64,000 bases of DNA, from positions 310,001-374,000 of the forward strand of contig OZ244916.1 in the NCBI GenBank assembly GCA_965221835.1, written 5' to 3'. Within the stretch, counting starts at the first letter, position 1. The number at the start of each line of letters is the position of its first letter. The stretch comes from Persebacter sp965221835 (lineage in GTDB: Bacteria; Pseudomonadota; Gammaproteobacteria; Tethybacterales; Persebacteraceae). Positions 1 through 7,517 of the stretch are shown piece after piece. The translations under genes and the position numbers were made by a program. Under the pieces are notes generated by a model. The model was given only the letters and a program-made list of their open reading frames with translations, made no database searches and had not been told where the DNA came from.

Positions 1-2
1 AT

Positions 3-74
3 ACATTGCGGGAGCATCTCGGCGATGAGGTCTTCGCCGATTGCGGGCGTGACGGCGACTGCGGAGAAAAATAA
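3..74 (+). CDS. possible 3' end of an upstream gene (partial)
   Basis: An open frame enters from the left edge and stops with TAA at 72-74, one base before the purF start codon (TAATATG). The 23 visible codons end in an acidic, cysteine-containing tail that I do not recognise. In many gammaproteobacteria cvpA lies directly upstream of purF, so a CvpA C-terminus is the natural guess, but nothing in these residues proves it. The tight junction suggests translational coupling with purF. Confidence 0.35.
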   Translation, partial: TLREHLGDEVFADCGRDGDCGEK

Positions 75-75
75 T

Positions 76-1569
76 ATGTGCGGCATTGTCGGTTATGCGG
101 GGGGCGGGGATGCGGCGGCGACTGTGTATTCGGGGCTGGCGTTTTTGCAACATCGCGGGCAAGATTCGGCGGGAATCGCGACAATGGCGGGTGCGCGGAT
201 GTTTATAGAAAAAGGGCGTGGTTTGGCGCGCGATGTTTTTGACGGCGCGACAATGAACGCCTTGCATGGGACGGCGGGAATCGGGCATGTCCGTTACAGT
301 ACCAGAGGAGACGCGCTCGCGTTGTCGGAAATGCAGCCGTTTTATGTCAATCAACCGTTCGGCATTACCTTGGCGCACAACGGCAACTTGACAAATCCGG
401 AAGCGTTAAGTGCGCGTCTGGCGAACGAAGATCGCCGTCATGTCAACAGCGATTCCGATTCGGAATTGTTGCTGAATGTGTTGGCGCAAGCGATTGACCG
501 GCGGACGCGGGACGGGCGCGACCCCGGCGCATTTTTGGACGCCGTTGCCGATGTGCATTCCGGTTGCATCGGGGCGTATTCGGCGGCGGCGTTAATCGCC
601 GGGGCGGGATTGCTTGCCTTTCGCGACCCGCGCGGAATTCGTCCGCTTTCGCTCGGCGTGCGCGGCAACGGAGAATGGTTGGTGGCGTCCGAAAGTGCGG
701 CGTTTTGTCCGCTGGGTTTTGAGAACGCGGGCGATATTGCGCCGGGAGAAGCGATTTTTATAGATATGAATCGCAAATTGCATCGCCGTCAATTTTCTAT
801 CGCGTCGCCCCGTCCATGCATTTTTGAATATATTTATTTTGCGCGTCCCGATTCTATTTTGGACGGCGCGTTGGTGTATGATGCGCGGGTGAATATGGGG
901 CGTTATCTGGCGGCGAAGATTCGGCGGGCGCATCCCGATATGGAAGCGGATTGCGTGGTGCCGATTCCCGATTCCGGACGCGTGGCGGCGTTGGAAGTTT
1001 CGCGTCATTTGGGCGTTCCTTATCGCGAAGGGATGGTAAAAAATCGGCATACGGGGCGCACTTTTATTCTTTCCGGACAATCGCGCCGCTGCCGTTCGGT
1101 TGCCGAAAAACTTGCGGTTATTCCGCGGGAGTTTTCCGGCAAACGGGTGTTGCTGGTGGACGATTCTATCGTGCGCGGCACAACCGGTGCCGAGTTGGTG
1201 GAAATGGCACGGGCGGCGGGTGCGCGGCGGGTATATTTTGCAAGCGCGGCACCGCCGGTGCGTCATCCGAATGTGTTCGGAATAGACATTGCAACTCGCG
1301 GCGAATTGATTGCGCACGGTCGCGGCGAATCGGAAATCACAACGCGACTCGGCGCGGATTTGGTTATTTATCAGGATATGCCCGATTTGATTGCCGCGGT
1401 GCGGGATGCGGGCGGTGCGGCGGATTCTTACGAAACTTCATGTTTTGACGGCGATTATCCCGACGGTTTGGCGAACGAAGATTATCTTCGCGCGTTGGAA
1501 GAACGGCGCGGCGGACGCGATGAAACCGATTTGTCGCAGTTGGATTTGGCGTTGCGGATGCGGCGATGA
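76..1569 (+). CDS. purF: amidophosphoribosyltransferase
   Basis: First committed step of purine synthesis: transfers glutamine amide nitrogen to PRPP to make phosphoribosylamine (cytosol). The 497-residue product has a class II glutamine amidotransferase domain at the N-terminus (MCGIVGYAGG, with Cys2 as the nucleophile after Met removal, and the HRGQDSAGI segment) and a phosphoribosyltransferase domain whose PRPP loop, VLLVDDSIVRGTTGAEL, lies near residues 357-373. An in-frame ATG at 25 would bury Cys2, so ATG 76 is chosen; a GGAG at 63-66 sits 9 nt upstream. Length matches the usual ~500. The stop overlaps the metZ start (ATGA), as in the purF-metZ pair of other gammaproteobacteria. Confidence 0.97.
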   Translation: MCGIVGYAGGGDAAATVYSGLAFLQHRGQDSAGIATMAGARMFIEKGRGLARDVFDGATMNALHGTAGIGHVRYSTRGDALALSEMQPFYVNQPFGITLAHNGNLTNPEALSARLANEDRRHVNSDSDSELLLNVLAQAIDRRTRDGRDPGAFLDAVADVHSGCIGAYSAAALIAGAGLLAFRDPRGIRPLSLGVRGNGEWLVASESAAFCPLGFENAGDIAPGEAIFIDMNRKLHRRQFSIASPRPCIFEYIYFARPDSILDGALVYDARVNMGRYLAAKIRRAHPDMEADCVVPIPDSGRVAALEVSRHLGVPYREGMVKNRHTGRTFILSGQSRRCRSVAEKLAVIPREFSGKRVLLVDDSIVRGTTGAELVEMARAAGARRVYFASAAPPVRHPNVFGIDIATRGELIAHGRGESEITTRLGADLVIYQDMPDLIAAVRDAGGAADSYETSCFDGDYPDGLANEDYLRALEERRGGRDETDLSQLDLALRMRR

Positions 1570-2735
1570 AAATGCGGGACGCGACCCGTCTAATCCGTGA
1601 ACAAACGGCGCGGACGGAAAACCGCGAACATTCCGAATCGCTGTATCTGACTTCCAGTTTTATTTTTGATGACGCGAAACATGCGGCGGAAATGTTTAAC
1701 AAACCGATTGCCGAATATGTGTATTCGCGTTTTTCCAATCCAAATCTAAAAACTTTTCATTCGCGAATCGCCGCGCTGGAAGGCGCGCCCGCCGCATTGT
1801 CTGCGGCAAGCGGAATGTCGGCGATTTTGGCAGTCGTGTTCGGCGTCTGTCGCGCGGGCGATTCCATCGTTTGCGGCGGCGAAGTGTTCGGCGCGACGGT
1901 ACAATTGCTGTCCAACTTCGTTTCTAAATTCGGCGTGGAAATTCGTTATGTTTTCGGCGGTGCGGACGAATGGCAAAAGGCGGCGCAAAAAAATTCGTCG
2001 CTGTTTATTTTAGAAACCCCGGCGAATCCGACTTTGACTGTATCAGACATTGCAAAAATCGCCGATATCGCGCATTCGCGCGGGGCGTTGCTGGCGGCGG
2101 ACAATTGTTTTTGCCCCTACGGACAAAAACCGTTGGCGTTCGGTGCGGACATTGTCATTCATTCCGCAACGAAATATTTGGACGGACAAGGCAGAGTGTT
2201 GGGCGGTGCGATTGTCGGCGGCGCAGAATTATTAAATGAAAGAATTTATCCGTTTTTGCGTTGCGGCGGTCCGGCGTTGTCGCCGTTTTCGGCGTGGATT
2301 GTTTCGCGCGGGATGGAGACATTGCCGTTGCGAATGCGTGCGCATTGCGACTCGGCAAAAACGCTCGCCGAATGGTTGCAAACGCAAAACGGAGTTGAAA
2401 AAGTTTTGTATTCCGGTTTGCCTTCGCACCCCGGACATGCGTTGGCGATGACGCAACAAAACGGAATGGGCGGCGGAATTATTTCGCTTGTATTAAAAGG
2501 CGGACGCGAATCGGCGTGGCGTTTTATAGACGGACTGCAATTTTTTTCCATCACCGCGAATTTCGGCGACGCCAAAAGTACAGTCACACATCCGGCAACG
2601 ACAACGCATTCGCGCGTTTCCGCCGAACACCGCGCGCGATGCGGCATCACCGAAAACTTGGTACGCTTGTCAATCGGTTTGGAAGATGTTCACGATTTGC
2701 GCGAAGATTTGCAACGCGCATTGGCGGCGGTATAA
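1566..2735 (+). CDS. metZ: O-succinylhomoserine sulfhydrylase
   Basis: PLP enzyme of the Cys/Met-metabolism family that forms homocysteine from O-succinylhomoserine and sulfide in methionine synthesis. The 389-residue product shows the family core: YSRFSNPN, the GMSAI segment, AADNCFCPYGQKPL and the PLP-lysine motif HSATKYLDGQGRVLGG with Lys203. The YLDGQGRVLGG extension and the location behind purF point to MetZ rather than cystathionine gamma-synthase or beta-lyase; this is a family-level inference. ATG 1566 overlaps the purF stop by four bases; ATG 1572 is an alternative start. Confidence 0.92.
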   Translation: MKMRDATRLIREQTARTENREHSESLYLTSSFIFDDAKHAAEMFNKPIAEYVYSRFSNPNLKTFHSRIAALEGAPAALSAASGMSAILAVVFGVCRAGDSIVCGGEVFGATVQLLSNFVSKFGVEIRYVFGGADEWQKAAQKNSSLFILETPANPTLTVSDIAKIADIAHSRGALLAADNCFCPYGQKPLAFGADIVIHSATKYLDGQGRVLGGAIVGGAELLNERIYPFLRCGGPALSPFSAWIVSRGMETLPLRMRAHCDSAKTLAEWLQTQNGVEKVLYSGLPSHPGHALAMTQQNGMGGGIISLVLKGGRESAWRFIDGLQFFSITANFGDAKSTVTHPATTTHSRVSAEHRARCGITENLVRLSIGLEDVHDLREDLQRALAAV

Positions 2736-2736
2736 T
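2709..2736 (+). promoter_or_regulatory. predicted promoter, start-codon-proximal
   Basis: TTGCAA at 2709-2714 and TATAAT at 2731-2736 are separated by 16 bp inside the 3' end of metZ. Only six bases (2737-2742) separate the -10 box from ATG 2743 and no Shine-Dalgarno is present, so transcription would begin at or next to the start codon. Confidence 0.55.
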
Positions 2737-2742
2737 CGCACG

Positions 2743-3528
2743 ATGAATAAACTTTGTCAAACGCCCGGATGTAAAAATTCTGTGTCCAAATCCGATCATC
2801 CGCTTTGTTTGGATTGTTGGAAAAAGCAAAAAGGTTCCGCACAAAAATTCGCGGCTTCGGCGGCGGCGGATGGCGGTGCGAAACTTTTAAGTTCCACAAA
2901 AATCGCCGAACATTTCGGACTTAAAGCCGCGCGCATTAACGCCATTCTCGACGAACTCGGATGGGTAAAACGCGCCCAAAAGGGTTGGACGGCGACCGCC
3001 GCCGGAGAGTCCATGATGGCGGAACAAAAAACGCATTATCAATCGGGCGTTCCGTATGTCGTTTGGCCGTCTGTAATTTTGCATAGTCAAATTTTTTCCG
3101 ATGCTGTGGCGGAATATCAGGGCAAGGACGGTGCGCAGTCGGCGGCGAATGAAAAGCCGCATGCGCCGGACGATTTCCGCAAAAAATTCCCCGCGAATTT
3201 TCGCGCAACGGACGGACATTTTGTGCGATCCAAGGCGGAAGTATTGATTGACAATTTTTTGTACACCGCGGGAATCGTTCACGCTTACGAACGAAAACTG
3301 CCGGTGGAGGAAGATGTGTATTGCGATTTTTATTTGCCCGGTGGCAAAACTTACATTGAATATTGGGGAGTGGAAAACGATTCTAAATACGCCGCGCGCA
3401 AAAAACAAAAACTGGAAATTTACGCCAAATACAATTTCAATTTAATTGAACTCGGCGACAACGAAGTCGGCAGTTTGGACGACCATCTACCGCGCCTTTT
3501 GTTGAAATTCGGAATCGTCGTAGATTGA
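2743..3528 (+). CDS. zinc-ribbon, winged-helix, PD-(D/E)XK-nuclease-like protein
   Basis: 261 residues, no named family recognised. Three parts are visible. Residues 5-25 hold four cysteines spaced C-x4-C-x11-C-x2-C, a likely zinc ribbon. Residues ~49-90 (STKIAEHFGLKAARINAILD) look like a winged-helix DNA-binding segment. Residues ~160-235 carry SKAEVLID (Glu166), YCDFYLP (Asp195) and YIEYWG (Glu206), the pattern of a PD-(D/E)XK nuclease-like fold of the type appended to some helicases; the usual Lys after the last acidic residue is not obvious, so activity is uncertain. ATG 2743 is chosen because the zinc ribbon begins there and a -10 box lies just upstream. The 3' end was copied in the tandem duplication that starts at 3502. 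Confidence 0.7.
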   Translation: MNKLCQTPGCKNSVSKSDHPLCLDCWKKQKGSAQKFAASAAADGGAKLLSSTKIAEHFGLKAARINAILDELGWVKRAQKGWTATAAGESMMAEQKTHYQSGVPYVVWPSVILHSQIFSDAVAEYQGKDGAQSAANEKPHAPDDFRKKFPANFRATDGHFVRSKAEVLIDNFLYTAGIVHAYERKLPVEEDVYCDFYLPGGKTYIEYWGVENDSKYAARKKQKLEIYAKYNFNLIELGDNEVGSLDDHLPRLLLKFGIVVD

Positions 3529-3542
3529 CCGCGCATATTTGT

Positions 3543-4079
3543 CTACCAATATTCCGGTTTGTCCAATGCGGCGACGCAGCGGCAACTTCCGGAAATATCG
3601 GAAAGTTTTTGTTCCGCAAGCGGTTGCGCCAGCCAGCCGTAGGGATGCGATAACGGCTGCGGCGCCCGCACCCGCTTTTCGTCGATTTGGCAAAATCCCG
3701 TCTTGCCGTAATATGCGGGATCGCCGTAAGTCAACACCCACTGTACGCCGTTTTTTCTTAATGAACGCAGTCCGAATTGGATTAGTTTTTGTCCGATTCC
3801 CGCGCCTTGATATTCGGGATGCACCGCCAAAGGCGACAAAATAAACGCGTCCACGCCGGAGTCAAAAATCAGACGGGTAAAAAGTGCGGCGCCCGCAATT
3901 CGTTCCCCGTCTTGTGCGACAAATCCGCGCAAATCTTTCCGGCGGACGCCGTGCAGCATTTCGCGCGCCAATCCGCCCACCGCACGCCCTTCCCGTTCGC
4001 CTTCGGAAGCGGAAAATGTCGCGGTAATCAGCGCGACAATTTGCGCGGCATCTTCCGAAACATATTTTTTGTATCGCAT
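3543..4079 (-). CDS. GNAT family N-acetyltransferase (duplicate copy 1)
   Basis: 178-residue acyl-CoA-dependent N-acetyltransferase, YhbS-like in layout; the substrate is unknown. Motif A is visible as LAVHPEYQGAGIGQKLI, with the Q/G-x-x-G acetyl-CoA pyrophosphate loop, followed by VLTYGDPAYYGKTGF typical of this subgroup. ATG 4079 starts MRYKKYVSEDAAQIV; the frame is open further upstream but that part is only the reverse of the hydrolase tail. This copy sits in the left unit of the 692-bp duplication and differs from copy 2 by a single Val/Ala change in DSGVDAF. Having lost the original upstream hydrolase gene, it may be poorly transcribed. Confidence 0.85.
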   Translation of the reverse strand: MRYKKYVSEDAAQIVALITATFSASEGEREGRAVGGLAREMLHGVRRKDLRGFVAQDGERIAGAALFTRLIFDSGVDAFILSPLAVHPEYQGAGIGQKLIQFGLRSLRKNGVQWVLTYGDPAYYGKTGFCQIDEKRVRAPQPLSHPYGWLAQPLAEQKLSDISGSCRCVAALDKPEYW

Positions 4080-4092
4080 AACGGACGGGGTT

Positions 4093-4193
4093 TTACTCGC
4101 GCAAAAACGCGAGAATTTTTTGGTTAATTTCCGCGATGAATTTTTTGTGATTAAAACCGGGCGGGTCAATCATTTCCGGAATGCGTTCTTTTG
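4093..4193 (-). pseudogene. truncated 3' end of the alpha/beta hydrolase gene
   Basis: The last 33 codons of the hydrolase at 4785-5762, including its stop, are repeated here and end abruptly at the CTTTTG junction (4188-4193). Immediately beyond, 4194-4220 repeats the final 27 bp of the nuclease-like gene. Both are passive leftovers of the tandem duplication. Confidence 0.9.
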
Positions 4194-4234
4194 TTGAAAT
4201 TCGGAATCGTCGTAGATTGACCGCGCATATTTGT

Positions 4235-4771
4235 CTACCAATATTCCGGTTTGTCCAATGCGGCGACGCAGCGGCAACTTCCGGAAATATCGGAAAGTTT
4301 TTGTTCCGCAAGCGGTTGCGCCAGCCAGCCGTAGGGATGCGATAACGGCTGCGGCGCCCGCACCCGCTTTTCGTCGATTTGGCAAAATCCCGTCTTGCCG
4401 TAATATGCGGGATCGCCGTAAGTCAACACCCACTGTACGCCGTTTTTTCTTAATGAACGCAGTCCGAATTGGATTAGTTTTTGTCCGATTCCCGCGCCTT
4501 GATATTCGGGATGCACCGCCAAAGGCGACAAAATAAACGCGTCCGCGCCGGAGTCAAAAATCAGACGGGTAAAAAGTGCGGCGCCCGCAATTCGTTCCCC
4601 GTCTTGTGCGACAAATCCGCGCAAATCTTTCCGGCGGACGCCGTGCAGCATTTCGCGCGCCAATCCGCCCACCGCACGCCCTTCCCGTTCGCCTTCGGAA
4701 GCGGAAAATGTCGCGGTAATCAGCGCGACAATTTGCGCGGCATCTTCCGAAACATATTTTTTGTATCGCAT
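4235..4771 (-). CDS. GNAT family N-acetyltransferase (copy 2, in native context)
   Basis: 178 residues, identical to the product at 3543-4079 apart from Ala in place of Val in the DSGADAF segment. This copy keeps what looks like the original arrangement: it starts 13 bp after the stop of the hydrolase gene on the same strand, so the two probably form an operon driven by the promoter at 5840-5868. Motif A (LAVHPEYQGAGIGQKLI) and the YGKTGF segment are intact. Substrate unknown. Confidence 0.88.
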   Translation of the reverse strand: MRYKKYVSEDAAQIVALITATFSASEGEREGRAVGGLAREMLHGVRRKDLRGFVAQDGERIAGAALFTRLIFDSGADAFILSPLAVHPEYQGAGIGQKLIQFGLRSLRKNGVQWVLTYGDPAYYGKTGFCQIDEKRVRAPQPLSHPYGWLAQPLAEQKLSDISGSCRCVAALDKPEYW

Positions 4772-4784
4772 AACGGACGGGGTT

Positions 4785-5762
4785 TTACTCGCGCAAAAAC
4801 GCGAGAATTTTTTGGTTAATTTCCGCGATGAATTTTTTGTGATTAAAACCGGGCGGGTCAATCATTTCCGGAATGCGTTCTTTTGCTAAAAGTGCTTTCG
4901 GAAACGGTGCGACAAAACCGTAGTGATAACCATTTTTTATTAATTCATATTTCGTTTTTTGCGGCGGCAAATTGTCGCGCAAATGTTCGGAATGAAAAGG
5001 CGAACGCAAAACCCGGTCGCCGTCCATTTGCAAAATTAAAACTTCCGCCGCAAGAGACGAAAGCGATTTTGCGTCCATTGGTTTTCCGACCGGCGCGATT
5101 AATGCGATTTTGCGGAAAGGCGCGGGATTTTCCGAAAAATCCCAAAACGCAATTTTCGGAGTCGACAAAAAAGCGTGTTTCGCTCGCAACAGCCAGCGAA
5201 TCCAAAACGGAAAACCGGCGCATGCGTTTTCGTCTTTTTCGCGATTTCGCGCGCAGTGCAGCAAAAACGATTCCCAATTCACATTTGCGCCCGCCGCCGC
5301 CAATACGGTCGCACCGCCGAGCGAATAGCCGACCGCGTTTATGTTTTCCGAATCCAAAACCGCCGCGAAGTTTTTTTGCAAAATCGCAATCGCAAGTTTG
5401 ACATCGGCAACGCGCGAATGCATATCGGGTTTGCCGTTGCGCGAATCTTTGTGTTGCGGGGCGATAACGACAAATCCGTTTTGTGCGAGAAAGGACGCGG
5501 TTAAATGATGGTTGCGAAAACGCCCGCCGTTGCCGTGCGACAAAACGACAATCGGCAAATTTTCGCCGGACGGCGCGGCGTTTTCGGCATATTCCACCGC
5601 AAAAAAATCCAGCCGCGTCATATTCGGTGCGGCAGTTGCGGGATACCAGACGGCGAAAGCGTTATGCGCAGTTTTGATTTTGCGAAAACCAACCGATTCC
5701 GCCCGCGCAAAGAAAATCGCACAAACCAAAACGCAGACGGCGACGCGCGAATATTTGTTCAT
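4785..5762 (-). CDS. secreted alpha/beta hydrolase (dienelactone hydrolase/PAF-acetylhydrolase-like)
   Basis: 325 residues beginning with a signal peptide (hydrophobic VAVCVLVCAIFFARA, residues ~7-21), so probably periplasmic. The alpha/beta-hydrolase signatures are clear: oxyanion segment VVLSHGNGG (~72-80), nucleophile elbow GYSLGG with Ser147, an acidic residue in LQMDGDR (Asp247 or Asp249) and His280 in NGYHYGF. The layout resembles platelet-activating-factor acetylhydrolase/dienelactone hydrolase-like esterases; the true substrate cannot be told. It is followed by the GNAT gene, and its 3' end was copied by the 692-bp duplication. The leader contains an inverted repeat and T-run just before the start codon. 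Confidence 0.85.
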   Translation of the reverse strand: MNKYSRVAVCVLVCAIFFARAESVGFRKIKTAHNAFAVWYPATAAPNMTRLDFFAVEYAENAAPSGENLPIVVLSHGNGGRFRNHHLTASFLAQNGFVVIAPQHKDSRNGKPDMHSRVADVKLAIAILQKNFAAVLDSENINAVGYSLGGATVLAAAGANVNWESFLLHCARNREKDENACAGFPFWIRWLLRAKHAFLSTPKIAFWDFSENPAPFRKIALIAPVGKPMDAKSLSSLAAEVLILQMDGDRVLRSPFHSEHLRDNLPPQKTKYELIKNGYHYGFVAPFPKALLAKERIPEMIDPPGFNHKKFIAEINQKILAFLRE

Positions 5763-5778
5763 TGTTATGCAAAAAAAT

Positions 5779-5826
5779 GCCTCGGAGTCGGGTAACCGCG
5801 TATCGGGCGGGCCGGAAGTCCGAGGC
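5779..5826 (-). promoter_or_regulatory. leader inverted repeat with T-tract upstream of the hydrolase
   Basis: On the minus strand GCCTCGGA (5819-5826) pairs perfectly with TCCGAGGC (5779-5786) across a GC-rich 32-nt loop. A run of seven T (5771-5777) follows and the hydrolase ATG comes 8 nt later. The form is that of an intrinsic terminator, so an attenuator is possible. No known riboswitch class is recognised. Confidence 0.45.
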
Positions 5827-5839
5827 GCTATGTGGGGAT

Positions 5840-5868
5840 ATTATAAGACAAAGGGGCGGGAATTGCAA
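5840..5868 (-). promoter_or_regulatory. predicted promoter for hydrolase-GNAT operon
   Basis: On the minus strand TTGCAA (5863-5868), 17-bp spacer, TATAAT (5840-5845). Transcription would begin near 5833, giving a leader of about 70 nt that contains the inverted repeat at 5779-5826. The rest of the gap to dapD shows only a short direct repeat, CGGGAATTGCAAGA, twice. Confidence 0.55.
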
Positions 5869-5915
5869 GAGGGACGGGAATTGCAAGAAAATTTTGCGAT
5901 TGCAGTTTTGCTGTT

Positions 5916-6734
5916 TTAATCTGCGCGGAGGAGTTCGTTGATGGCGGTTTTGGCGCGGGTTTTTTCGTCTACTTTTTTGACGATGACGGCGCAGTTGAGA
6001 GAATATTTTTTGTTTTTGGACGGCAATGAACCGGGGACGACAACGCTGCCCGGCGGGACGGCACCGTACGAAACTTCGCCGCTTTCGCGGTCGTAAATTT
6101 TTGTGCTTTGTCCGATAAAAACGCCCATGGAAATAACCGCGCCTTTTCCTACGATAACGCCTTCCACAATTTCGGAACGCGCGCCGATAAAACAATCGTC
6201 TTCAATAATGGTTGGAGATGTTTGCAACGGTTCCAATACGCCGCCAATTCCGACTCCGCCGGACAGGTGAACATTTTTGCCGATTTGTGCGCATGAACCG
6301 ACGGTCGCCCATGTGTCTACCATCGTGCCGGAATCGACGAACGCGCCGATATTGACATAACAAGGCATCAGCACGACATCGGGGGCGATGTGCGCTCCGT
6401 AGCGGGCGGTTGCAGGCGGGACAACGCGGACATTGTCGTTTTGGGGGCGTTGCGGATTGCGGCGCGAATATTTGAGCGGCACTTTGTCGTAATAGCGTGC
6501 GTCTCCGCCCTTGATGCGTTTGCTTTCGGTGATGCGGAAAGACAACAAAATCGCTTTTTTCAACCATTCGTTGACGCGCCATCCGCCATCGCCGTCCGGT
6601 TCGGCAACGCGCAATTCGCCGCAGTCCATACCGTCCAGCGATGCTTGCACGACTTGCCGCAACTCTTCCGGTGCGTTTTGCGGAGTCAGTTTATCGCGAT
6701 TTTCGTAGGCGTTATTAATTGTATTTTGCAACAT
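5916..6734 (-). CDS. dapD: 2,3,4,5-tetrahydropyridine-2,6-dicarboxylate N-succinyltransferase
   Basis: Succinylates tetrahydrodipicolinate in the succinylase branch of lysine/meso-diaminopimelate synthesis (cytosol, trimer). The 272-residue product matches the usual ~274. An N-terminal helical part (to ~100) is followed by a left-handed beta-helix of hexapeptide repeats ([20 protein letters not shown], then [14 protein letters not shown]) and a C-terminal [22 protein letters not shown] 6734 is chosen because it begins [14 protein letters not shown] and AAGGAAA lies just upstream; an 11-residue extension is possible but would swallow the binding site. A tandem repeat array fills its upstream region. 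Confidence 0.96.
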   Translation of the reverse strand: MLQNTINNAYENRDKLTPQNAPEELRQVVQASLDGMDCGELRVAEPDGDGGWRVNEWLKKAILLSFRITESKRIKGGDARYYDKVPLKYSRRNPQRPQNDNVRVVPPATARYGAHIAPDVVLMPCYVNIGAFVDSGTMVDTWATVGSCAQIGKNVHLSGGVGIGGVLEPLQTSPTIIEDDCFIGARSEIVEGVIVGKGAVISMGVFIGQSTKIYDRESGEVSYGAVPPGSVVVPGSLPSKNKKYSLNCAVIVKKVDEKTRAKTAINELLRAD

Positions 6735-6767
6735 GATTTTAATTTCCTTTATTTCTTTAATGACCAA

Positions 6768-7044
6768 AAAAATTTTAATTAATTATATCGCAAAATCCGG
6801 AAATTTTTCACCGTCTTTTACACCGTCTTTTAATTTCCTTTTAATGGCAAAAAATTTAATTTATTATATCGGAAAATCTGAAAAAATTTTTCACCGTCTT
6901 TTACACCGTTTTTTAATTTCCTTTTAATGGCAAAAAATTTAATTCATTATATCGGAAAATCTGAAAAAATTTTTCACCGTCTTTTACACCGTCTTTTAAT
7001 TTCCTTTTAATAGCAAAAAAAATTTAATTCATTATATCGCAAAA
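6768..7044. repeat. 83-bp AT-rich tandem repeat array (about 3 copies)
   Basis: Units containing CACCGTCTTTTACACCGTCT, a TTTAATTTCCTTTTAAT block and ATTATATCGG repeat at an 83-bp period (CACCGTC at 6809, 6892 and 6975), with a degenerate last unit. The array fills the 351-bp gap upstream of dapD and downstream of the ygfX-like gene. No convincing coding frame is seen. Confidence 0.85.
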
Positions 7045-7085
7045 ACGGGAAATTTTTTATCGTCCGAAATTTTTTCGGCGGATTT

Positions 7086-7517
7086 TTATTGTTGCGGCGG
7101 CGGCGGGGCGGCGTACATTTTCAGGCGAATGCGCAGTTGTCTGTGGCGATCTTTCGGCATACAATCAAATGCCGCCAGAACATTAAATTGTTTTTGTTCG
7201 CATTTTACGACAAACACCGAGAGCAGCGGCGAAATTTTAGCGGATTGCAGATGTCCCTGATATATCCCGTCCGGTGCGGCAACTTCAACCTGATTTTTTG
7301 GCAGAAAAGAGATTGCCCGCACCGCGTATTTTCCGCGTAAAATCGCGTGTCGGTAGATGGCATGCGCGAACAACGCCGCCATGACGGACGCCGCGCATAT
7401 TCGCGGAAGCGGCGGAGTTGTTATAATCCACCATGTGCCGGCGATTGTTGTCGCACCTGCGGCGGCAAGCAACAAAAACAAAAACGGCGAAGGAGAAAAG
7501 CGGAAGCGAGATTCCAT
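7086..7517 (-). CDS. YgfX/CptA-like inner-membrane protein
   Basis: 143 residues. The N-terminus MESRFRFSPSPFLFLLLAAA leads into two closely spaced membrane segments (~11-30 and ~37-55), then a basic cytosolic part ending in AAPPPPQQ. The F-x-PS-x-LFLLLL-type start, size, two TM helices and divergent position next to ygfZ fit the YgfX family, which in E. coli is encoded beside sdhE (ygfY), opposite ygfZ. No sdhE gene is present between them here. Assignment rests mostly on context and topology. The start codon shares the palindrome CATG (7515-7518) with the ygfZ start on the other strand. Confidence 0.6.
   Translation of the reverse strand: MESRFRFSPSPFLFLLLAAAGATTIAGTWWIITTPPLPRICAASVMAALFAHAIYRHAILRGKYAVRAISFLPKNQVEVAAPDGIYQGHLQSAKISPLLSVFVVKCEQKQFNVLAAFDCMPKDRHRQLRIRLKMYAAPPPPQQ

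Larger units (their letters stand above)
3502..4885. repeat. 692-bp perfect tandem duplication with 6-bp microhomology
   Basis: Copy 1 (3502-4193) and copy 2 (4194-4885) are offset by exactly 692 bp and differ, as far as I can see, at one base (A at 3853, G at 4545). CTTTTG occurs at 3496-3501, 4188-4193 and 4880-4885, marking the breakpoints. The unit holds the last 27 bp of the nuclease-like gene, a whole GNAT gene and the 3' end of the hydrolase gene. The event looks recent. Confidence 0.95.

Noticed and set aside
3543..4169. 208-residue version of the GNAT protein
   Set aside because: The extra 30 N-terminal residues are read through the hydrolase tail in another frame; the family starts at MRYKKYV.
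5779..5826. SRP RNA or a known riboswitch before the hydrolase
   Set aside because: GCCGGAAGTCC superficially recalls the SRP GGAA tetraloop region, but the conserved GGTCAGG/AGCAGCC flanks are missing; no riboswitch core is recognised.
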